In this document: positions 46,804 to 52,916 of the stretch, one piece after another
Layout of the letters: the number at the start of each line of letters is the position of its first letter
Numbering within the stretch: position 1 is the stretch's first letter
Source of the DNA: Eubacteriales bacterium
GTDB lineage: Bacteria > Bacillota > Clostridia > Acetivibrionales > JANLFN01
Direction of reading: 5' to 3'
Assembly: GCA_024655885.1 (NCBI GenBank)
Contig: JANLFN010000016.1
Coordinates: forward strand, 1 to 52,916
DNA length: 52,916 nucleotides
Notes under the pieces: model-generated
What the model was told of the DNA's origin: nothing
The model's input: only the letters and a program-made list of their open reading frames with translations
Databases searched by the model: none
Translations under genes and position numbers: made by a program

Positions 46804-49800
46804 TTATTTTGAATACTCGTCAAGCGTGTAAATATCCGAATCTTTCCGGTGCAATATCATTTCAAGCACCTCCAAAACCGCATGGGTTGTATCCAGGGAA
46901 GTTATGCAGGGCACATTGTACTCAATGGCGGTCCTCCTCAGCAAAAAACCCGCTGTTGAAGGGATTTTCCCTTTGGTAGGAGTGTTGATGACAAGAGCGA
47001 CCCGGTCAGACTGGATATAGTTCCGGATATTTTCACTGGAGACATATTCAACGTCCATGCCTGCTTTGGACAGGTACGCATGGGTATTTCTGGTTGCCAT
47101 AAGCTTGAAATCAAGCTCCGAAAGCCTGCGGGCAACGGCAACGCACTCTTCTTTGTCCCGGTCGGCCACCGACAGCAGTACGTTTCCTCTTTCCGGAATC
47201 TTCAGCCCGGAGGCCACCAGCGCCTTGTAGAGGGCAGTTTTAAAATCTCTGTCCACCCCCATGACCTCCCCGGTGGATTTCATTTCAGGGCCTAAAAAGG
47301 TATCCACGGTTGTCAGCTTGGGGAAGGAGAACACGGGAGCCTTGACCGCATAGAATTCCGCCTCCTCTGCAAGGCCGGGCGCGTATCCCAGGTCTTTGAG
47401 CCTGCCGCCCATAATCAGTTTGGTGGCCACGTTCACCATGGGAATGCCGGTGATTTTGCTCATGACGGGGACTGTACGGCTGGCCCTGGGGTTCACCTCG
47501 ATGACATAGACCTTGTGGTTTGCGTCCAGCACAAACTGTATGTTGAACAGCCCCACAACCTTAAGGGCCTTTGCCAGCTTCACCGTGTAATCCACAATTG
47601 TCTCCTTGGTTTTGGGGCTTAAGCTCCTTGGGGGATAGATGGCGATGCTGTCGCCCGAATGCACCCCCGCACGCTCCACGTGCTCCATAATTCCCGGGAT
47701 AAGGACGTCGCTGCCGTCACATATGCCGTCCACCTCCACCTCCTTGCCCAGGATGTATTTGTCGATGAGCACGGGATGCCGGGATGAAATATCTACGGCC
47801 ATATTCATGTATTCCTCCAGGGTCTGGTCGTCGTACACGATTTCCATGGCCCTTCCTCCCAGCACGTAGGAGGGCCTTACCAGAACGGGATAGCCGATGC
47901 CGGCGGCAATGGACTTTGCCTCAGCCACCGAAAAAGCGGTGCTCCCCGGAGGTATGGGGATCTCCAGGTCTTCAAGCAGCTTTAGAAACTTGTCCCTGTC
48001 CTCAGCCACATCGATGTCCTCCACCGAAGTGCCCAGGATTTTCACACCTTCCTTATGGAGCGGAGCGGCAAGGTTGATGGCGGTCTGTCCGCCGAACTGC
48101 ACAATCACCCCCAGGGGCTTTTCCTTGACAATCACATCCAGCACGCACTCCTTTGTAAGAGGCTCGAAGTACAGCTTATCCGAGGTGTCAAAATCGGTGC
48201 TGACGGTTTCAGGATTGTTGTTTATGATGATGGATTCAATCCCAAGTTCTTTCAAGGCTTTTACCGAGTGGACGCTGCAGTAGTCGAACTCAATGCCCTG
48301 GCCTATGCGGATGGGACCGGAACCCAGAACAACCACCTTCCTCTTGTCCGAGACAACGGCGTCGTCCTTTTCCTCATAGGTGGAGTAGTAGTAAGGCGTA
48401 ACCGCCTCAAATTCTCCGGCGCAGGTGTCCACCATCTTATACACGGGATTTACGGGGAATTTGTGCCTGAGCTCCAGTATGGAGTCCAGGGGGACATTGG
48501 CCAGGTTGGCTATGTAGGAATCCCCGAAGCCGATTTTTTTGGCTTTTGAGTACAGGTCGTAGTCAAGCCAGGCGATTCCCGAGTTTTTGACCTCTTCCGC
48601 CAGGTTTACGATTTTCTCCAGCTTTTTAATAAAGAAAATGTCTATCTGGGTGATGTCAACAATCTCTTGGGCGGAAATCCCTTTCTGCAGGGCCTTGCAT
48701 ATGGCAAAAATCCTCTGGTCGTGAGGCTTTTTCATGAATTCAATGAGTTCCTCCGCGGACTTGCTCTCAAAGAGGCTCAGGCCCAGCTGGTAATTGAACT
48801 TGACGTCCAGCGAGTCGATGGCCTTAAGGAGTGCTTCCTCAAAGGTCCTCCCGATGGCCATAACCTCGCCTGTGGCTTTCATTTGAGTGCCTAAGGACCT
48901 GTCGGCGGTGGAGAACTTGTCAAAAGGCCACCTGGGGACTTTTGCCACCACGTAGTCCAGGGAGGGCTCAAAACAGGCGTAGGTGTTCCGGGTGACCGAG
49001 TTTCTGATCTCGTCCAGATTAAGCCCGATGGCGATTTTGGCCGCCACCCGCGCAATGGGGTATCCGGTTGCCTTTGAAGCCAGGGCGCTGGAGCGGCTGA
49101 CCCGCGGATTTACCTCGATGACCACGTATTCGAAGCTGTGGGGGTTCAGGGCGAACTGGATATTGCAGCCGCCTTTTATGTCCAGGGCCCGGATGATTTT
49201 AATGGAAGCACTGCGCAGCATCTGATATTCCACATCGGACAGGGTCTGGCTGGGGGCCACCACAATGCTGTCTCCCGTATGGACACCCACCGGGTCGAAA
49301 TTTTCCATGTTGCAGACCACGATGCAGTTGTCCGCACCGTCCCTCATAACCTCGTACTCTATTTCCTTCCAGCCCGCCACACTCTGTTCCAGGAGCACCT
49401 GGTTGATCATGCTGAGCTTTAAGCCCTTGCCGCAGATGTACTTAAACTCCTCCATATTGCCGGCGATGCCGCCTCCTGTGCCTCCCAGGGTATAGGCGGG
49501 ACGGATGATGATAGGGAATCCCACCTTCCGGGCAAAGGCAACCGCCTCCTGCAAGTTGGTGACGATAACGCTGTGGGGGACCTTTTCCCCGATTTCCTGC
49601 ATGGTGAGCTTGAACAGCTCACGGTCCTCCGCTTTTTTTATGGACTGGAGGGAGGTCCCCAGAAGCTCAATTTTCATCTCGTCGAGAATTCCGTCCGCTG
49701 CCAGCCGGACCGCCATATTGAGGCCCGTCTGGCCTCCCAGGGAAGCGAGGATCCCATCGGGCTTTTCCCTCCGGATGATCTTTTTTACAAAGTCAAGGGT

Positions 49801-50007
49801 GATAGGCTCTATATAAACCCGGTCCGCCGCTTCCCTGTCGGTCATGATGGTGGCGGGATTGCTGTTCACCAGCACCACTTCGATGCCTTCCTCACGCAGG
49901 GCTTTGCAAGCCTGGGTTCCCGAATAGTCGAACTCAGCGGCCTGACCTATGATAATGGGTCCTGAGCCTATGACCAGGACTTTTTTAATCCAATCTACTT
50001 TTGGCAT
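46804..50007 (-). CDS. carbamoyl phosphate synthase large subunit
   Basis: Makes carbamoyl phosphate from bicarbonate, two ATP and ammonia channelled from CarA; 1067 aa, full length. Two homologous ATP-grasp halves, each opening with the PreATP motif ([20 protein letters not shown] and [20 protein letters not shown]), and the glycine-rich GGTGGGIAG in the first half. The C-terminal MGS-like domain (about 935-1060) is the allosteric site, with [28 protein letters not shown] precedes ATG 50007. It lies 22 bp after carA. Confidence 0.97.
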   Translation of the reverse strand: MPKVDWIKKVLVIGSGPIIIGQAAEFDYSGTQACKALREEGIEVVLVNSNPATIMTDREAADRVYIEPITLDFVKKIIRREKPDGILASLGGQTGLNMAVRLAADGILDEMKIELLGTSLQSIKKAEDRELFKLTMQEIGEKVPHSVIVTNLQEAVAFARKVGFPIIIRPAYTLGGTGGGIAGNMEEFKYICGKGLKLSMINQVLLEQSVAGWKEIEYEVMRDGADNCIVVCNMENFDPVGVHTGDSIVVAPSQTLSDVEYQMLRSASIKIIRALDIKGGCNIQFALNPHSFEYVVIEVNPRVSRSSALASKATGYPIARVAAKIAIGLNLDEIRNSVTRNTYACFEPSLDYVVAKVPRWPFDKFSTADRSLGTQMKATGEVMAIGRTFEEALLKAIDSLDVKFNYQLGLSLFESKSAEELIEFMKKPHDQRIFAICKALQKGISAQEIVDITQIDIFFIKKLEKIVNLAEEVKNSGIAWLDYDLYSKAKKIGFGDSYIANLANVPLDSILELRHKFPVNPVYKMVDTCAGEFEAVTPYYYSTYEEKDDAVVSDKRKVVVLGSGPIRIGQGIEFDYCSVHSVKALKELGIESIIINNNPETVSTDFDTSDKLYFEPLTKECVLDVIVKEKPLGVIVQFGGQTAINLAAPLHKEGVKILGTSVEDIDVAEDRDKFLKLLEDLEIPIPPGSTAFSVAEAKSIAAGIGYPVLVRPSYVLGGRAMEIVYDDQTLEEYMNMAVDISSRHPVLIDKYILGKEVEVDGICDGSDVLIPGIMEHVERAGVHSGDSIAIYPPRSLSPKTKETIVDYTVKLAKALKVVGLFNIQFVLDANHKVYVIEVNPRASRTVPVMSKITGIPMVNVATKLIMGGRLKDLGYAPGLAEEAEFYAVKAPVFSFPKLTTVDTFLGPEMKSTGEVMGVDRDFKTALYKALVASGLKIPERGNVLLSVADRDKEECVAVARRLSELDFKLMATRNTHAYLSKAGMDVEYVSSENIRNYIQSDRVALVINTPTKGKIPSTAGFLLRRTAIEYNVPCITSLDTTHAVLEVLEMILHRKDSDIYTLDEYSK

Positions 50008-50029
50008 TTTGACCTCCGAATGATAAATT

Positions 50030-51088
50030 CTACCCCATCATCTTCACGAAATCGTCAAAGATATACGCGGAGTCCTGGGGGCCGGGGGAGGCCTCGGGGT
50101 GGTACTGCACGCTTAAGACAGGCATATGCTTGTGCCTGAAGCCCTCCACCGTACCATCGTTTACGTTTAAGTGAGTGATGACAACCTCCCGGCTGAAATC
50201 TTTCTCAAGGGCATAGTTGTGATTCTGGGAAGTGATGTAGCACCTTCCTGTGATAAAATCCTTAACGGGATGATTGCCTCCATGGTGGCCGAATTTGAGC
50301 TTGTAGGTGCGGCCCCCCAGGGCAAGCCCCAAGAGCTGGTGGCCTAAGCATATCCCCAGCATGGGTTTTTTGCCCAGCAGCTTTCGGATGGTTTCCTTTG
50401 CGCCGGGCAGGTCCATAGGGTCCCCCGGACCGTTGGACAGCAGGATTCCGTCCGGTTTGAAGCCCATAATCTCTTCATAGGAAGAGTGGGCAGGCAAAAC
50501 ATAGATGTCGCAGTTCCTTTTCTCAAGAGACCTGAGGATGTTGTACTTGACGCCAAAGTCCAACACAACCACTCTTTTTCCCGTTCCCGGCCTGTGGACC
50601 GGGGACTTGGTGGTGACTTCCATGACCAGGCTGCGCTTTTCATTTTTTTTACGGTTTAACGCGTCAAGAAGGATATCCGTGTTTCCACACTCGGTGGATA
50701 TGATGCCGAACATGCTTCCATGCCGGCGGATATGCTGGGTCAGCGCCCGGGTATCAATGCCTTTGATGCCCACGATATGGTTCCTGGCGAAATACTCTTC
50801 GGGGCTGATGCTGCAGCGCCAGTTGTTGGGCGCATCGCACAATTCCTTTACTATGAAGCCCTGCACATGGGGCCTGTAGGATTCGTTGTCCGAATCGTTA
50901 AAACCGTAGTTGCCCACCAGGGGGTACGTCATGGCAACAATCTGTCCGTTATAGGAAGGGTCCGTGGTTATTTCCTGGTACCCTGTCATGCAGGTATTGA
51001 ATACTATTTCGCCGGCGGCTTCGCCCTTCTCCCCGAAGGCTTCCCCCGCAAAATAGGTTCCGTCCTCCAGAACCAAAACTGATTTCAT
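50030..51088 (-). CDS. carbamoyl phosphate synthase small subunit
   Basis: Glutaminase subunit supplying ammonia to CarB; 352 aa. The N-terminal CarA domain begins [17 protein letters not shown]. The class I amidotransferase triad is complete: Cys in [17 protein letters not shown], then His and Glu in [11 protein letters not shown] chose ATG 51088, which overlaps the argD stop (ATGA); a frame to 51214 lies within argD. GGAGGGAG is upstream. Coupled to argD and carB, so this set probably serves arginine more than pyrimidine synthesis. Confidence 0.96.
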   Translation of the reverse strand: MKSVLVLEDGTYFAGEAFGEKGEAAGEIVFNTCMTGYQEITTDPSYNGQIVAMTYPLVGNYGFNDSDNESYRPHVQGFIVKELCDAPNNWRCSISPEEYFARNHIVGIKGIDTRALTQHIRRHGSMFGIISTECGNTDILLDALNRKKNEKRSLVMEVTTKSPVHRPGTGKRVVVLDFGVKYNILRSLEKRNCDIYVLPAHSSYEEIMGFKPDGILLSNGPGDPMDLPGAKETIRKLLGKKPMLGICLGHQLLGLALGGRTYKLKFGHHGGNHPVKDFITGRCYITSQNHNYALEKDFSREVVITHLNVNDGTVEGFRHKHMPVLSVQYHPEASPGPQDSAYIFDDFVKMMG

Positions 51089-52278
51089 TCTGTTATCGCT
51101 CCCTCCAATACGTCCACCATACCGTCGATATCCTGTTCCGTCACAATCAAGGGGGGAAGAATCCTCAGTATATTGCCGCCCACGCTTCCGATGAGATAGC
51201 CTTCCCGGAAGCATTTTTCCTTTATTTCCACGGCCCTGTCCTCCGAAAGCTGGACTCCGATCATCAGCCCTTTTCCCCTCACCTCGGACAGGATGGGGTG
51301 CTTGCCGGCTAAGGCCTTTAGCTTCCCGATAAAATAATTTCCCACCCTTTCCGCGTTTTCCACAAGGCCGTCGTTCAGCAGGGTATCCATCACAGCCAGG
51401 CCTGCCGCGCAGGCCAGGGGATTTCCTCCGAAGGTGGAGCCGTGGTCGCCGGGTTCAAATGCGGCGGCGGTATGGGCCTTTGCGCAAAGAGCGCCTATGG
51501 GGAAGCCTCCTCCCAGGGCTTTGGCCAGGGTGAATATGTCGGGCTCCACGTCAAAATGCTGGTAGCCGAATAATTTCCCTGTCCTTCCAAGGCCGCACTG
51601 GACTTCATCGAATATCAGGAGGATTCCTTTCTTATCGCATAAATCCCTTACCCCTTTTATATACTCGAGGGTGGCCGGGTATACGCCGCTTTCCCCCTGG
51701 ACGGGTTCCAGCATTACGGCACAGGTGGATTCATCAACGGCCTCTTCCAGCGCCTCCAGGTCGTTGATGGGAACGCTGCTGAAGCCGGGGGTCAGGGGCA
51801 TATAGGGCTTGTGGTATTTTTCCTGGCCGGTGGCCGCAAGAGTGGCGAGGGTGCGCCCGTGGAAGGAGTTTCGGAGGGTGATTACCCCATACTTCTCCGG
51901 CATGCCCTTTTTCTTGAAGTAAATCCTTGCCAGTTTTATGGCGCCCTCATTGGCCTCCGCTCCGCTGTTGGCAAAGAATACCCTGTCAGCGCAGGAATTT
52001 TCCACCAGCACCTTCGCCAGGTGTGCCTGCTGTTCTATGTAATACAGGCTGGAGCAGTGCATCAGTTTTTCCGCCTGTTCCTTTATGGCATTTACCAGCT
52101 TGGGGTGGGAGTATCCCAGGGCGTTGACGGCGATGCCTGAAAAAAAGTCCCGGTATTTCCTGCCTTCGGTGTCCCACAGGTCTATACCCTTGCCGTATTC
52201 GAAACACACAGGGGTCCTGTTGCCGAAAGTGTTCATGTAATACTTTTTATCCATCTCAATAATTTCATTTAAATTCAT
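51085..52278 (-). CDS. acetylornithine aminotransferase
   Basis: PLP enzyme of 397 aa converting N-acetylglutamate semialdehyde to N-acetylornithine. Motifs: FANSGAEANEGAIKLAR (about 98-114), NSFHGRTLATLAATGQ, LIFDEVQCGLGRTGKLF with the PLP-pairing Asp, and the Schiff-base Lys in FTLAKALGGGFPIGA. Length and motifs fit ArgD. ATG 52278 has GGAGG about 6 nt upstream. First gene of the arg-car operon, directly behind an ARG-box promoter. Confidence 0.95.
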   Translation of the reverse strand: MNLNEIIEMDKKYYMNTFGNRTPVCFEYGKGIDLWDTEGRKYRDFFSGIAVNALGYSHPKLVNAIKEQAEKLMHCSSLYYIEQQAHLAKVLVENSCADRVFFANSGAEANEGAIKLARIYFKKKGMPEKYGVITLRNSFHGRTLATLAATGQEKYHKPYMPLTPGFSSVPINDLEALEEAVDESTCAVMLEPVQGESGVYPATLEYIKGVRDLCDKKGILLIFDEVQCGLGRTGKLFGYQHFDVEPDIFTLAKALGGGFPIGALCAKAHTAAAFEPGDHGSTFGGNPLACAAGLAVMDTLLNDGLVENAERVGNYFIGKLKALAGKHPILSEVRGKGLMIGVQLSEDRAVEIKEKCFREGYLIGSVGGNILRILPPLIVTEQDIDGMVDVLEGAITE

Positions 52279-52382
52279 ATAAAGCCTCCATTGCTCACAT
52301 CCGTCTACATCTGCTTTATAATAACAGCCGCTTGCCGGATAATAAATTTTCTTTGCAGCAGAAAACAAGAAGCATATTTATA

Positions 52383-52412
52383 ATTATACAGATAAATGCA
52401 TAAAAATTCAAT
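52383..52412 (-). promoter_or_regulatory. argD operon promoter with ARG box
   Basis: Minus strand: TTGAAT (52411-52406) and TATAAT (52388-52383), 17 bp apart. ATTGAATTTTTATGCATT (52412-52395) overlaps the -35 and fits the 18-bp ARG box bound by ArgR/AhrC. Arginine repression of the whole arg-car operon is expected. Confidence 0.72.
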
Positions 52413-52454
52413 ATTTTTATATATTTCTTTTAGTGTTGTGCACTTAAAAGTAAA

Positions 52455-52664
52455 TTGCCTTCAATGCTGACCGAGCTATCCATGTCGTTTTCTACACTTT
52501 GCTATAATATAGTCATTATAAAACGCATAGGAGAAATCGGTGTTACCGCATACAGTATAGTGCTTTATGTAATATCTATCATTGTAATGATATTGATGGG
52601 GATTACGATGGGAATTCAGCCGATCATCAGTTATAATTACGGAGCTAAAGAATTCTTTTTTTAG
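52455..52664 (+). pseudogene. MATE efflux transporter fragment
   Basis: Encodes about 69 aa from the middle to second half of a MATE family transporter: LPSMLTELSMSFSTLCYNIV, GEIGVTAYSIVLYVISIIVM, GITMGIQPIISYNYGAKE. The first roughly 220 residues and the last roughly 140 are missing, and an in-frame stop lies shortly upstream. It abuts the arg promoter on one side and the PucR-like gene on the other, so it is a relic. Confidence 0.75.
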
Positions 52665-52916
52665 TTTTAATGTAGCCAATATATTCTAATATTTTATAAG
52701 TAAGCCGCAGGTGAAAGCTTAAATTTTCATCATTCAAGTGTATATTCGTGATTTTCTTTATCAGGTTAATACGTCGTACTAAAGTACTACGATATATGCT
52801 TAGTTCGTCGGATGTTTCCTGTTGTTTCTGCATGTTTTTGAGATAAGTATAAAGGGTGTATGCAAGGTTGGTTCCATTTCTCCTGTCATAGATAGACAAG
52901 TCAATCATTGCTTGAT
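52645..52916 (-). CDS. PucR/CdaR-type regulator, 3' end only
   Basis: The last about 89 codons of a gene that enters from the right edge. They match the C-terminal HTH of PucR/CdaR regulators: AMIDLSIYDRRNGTNLAYTL, YLKNMQKQQETSDELSIYRS, TLVRRINLIKKITNIHL. The Met near 52908 is almost certainly internal, because family members have the same segment preceded by several hundred residues. The stop overlaps the end of the MATE relic. Product and targets cannot be judged further. Confidence 0.7.
   Translation of the reverse strand, partial: QAMIDLSIYDRRNGTNLAYTLYTYLKNMQKQQETSDELSIYRSTLVRRINLIKKITNIHLNDENLSFHLRLTYKILEYIGYIKTKKRIL

Noticed and set aside
1-52916. tRNA or rRNA genes
   Set aside because: No cloverleaf with a GTTCRA-type arm and no rRNA signature was noticed while reading; a tRNAscan run would be decisive.

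Overview
The window looks like a chromosomal segment of a spore-forming, motile, anaerobic member of the Clostridia (Bacillota). The signs are a GerA-type spore germinant receptor operon, Gram-positive lipoproteins with lipoboxes, strong AGGAGG-type ribosome binding sites, a chemotaxis cluster whose cheD is of the Bacillus/Clostridium type, and an ARG-box-controlled arginine operon. The genus cannot be fixed from sequence alone; a cellulolytic-clostridia relative would fit. Base composition is uneven. About 6-24 kb and 45.8-52.3 kb are GC-rich, while about 32.6-45 kb is AT-rich and holds most of the broken genes.

Layout. 1-4.2 kb: a small unknown gene, a polar amino acid ABC transporter (binding protein, permease, ATPase) and a YitT-type membrane protein. 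4.5-6.1 kb: a LemA protein and a TPM-domain protein. 6.3-19.4 kb, minus strand: one long eight-gene unit with a large exported membrane protein, ABC ATPase and permease, a coiled-coil membrane protein, a MoxR AAA+ ATPase, a DUF58 protein and two BatA-like VWA proteins. 19.6-22.4 kb: cobalt/nickel ECF uptake transporter cbiMQO. 22.4-24.1 kb: a cation diffusion facilitator exporter behind a well-preserved NiCo riboswitch, so uptake and efflux of the same metals lie side by side. 24.1-25.4 kb: an XRE regulator facing a promoter framed by two 16-bp operator-like sites, followed by a heavily structured leader and a shortened DUF1905 gene. 25.5-28.4 kb: nitroreductase, HD hydrolase, zinc-ribbon protein, AlkD-like DNA glycosylase and unknown small genes. 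28.5-32.6 kb: the ger operon in the order A, C, small membrane protein, B.

32.6-35.7 kb is a decay zone: a frameshifted DUF2089 gene, two intact glycosyltransferases (GT2 and GT14), a truncated sugar dehydrogenase-like propeller gene and a membrane-protein fragment. 35.7-43.9 kb is a chemotaxis cluster (cheR, cheB, deleted cheD, cheA, cheW, soluble receptor). It is interrupted between cheD and cheA by an 857-bp segment made of a small tyrosine recombinase flanked by perfect 22-bp inverted repeats. 44-45.3 kb: an EAL phosphodiesterase that lost its GGDEF domain, and an IS21 transposase relic. 45.3-52.4 kb, minus strand: argD-carA-carB-argF plus a GNAT gene, for arginine and carbamoyl phosphate synthesis. 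The right edge holds a MATE transporter fragment and the 3' end of a PucR-type regulator.

The strongest observations are: (1) a circularly permuted family 3 solute-binding protein at 735-1622; (2) the recombinase with 22-bp inverted repeats placed exactly upstream of cheA, with a possible sigma-D promoter inside the invertible segment; (3) a tandem array of 23-bp units at 13064-13155 whose mini-hairpin arms show compensatory changes, facing an inverted CTCAGC array; (4) the two-operator, structured-leader unit next to the XRE gene; (5) the NiCo riboswitch with overlapping terminator.
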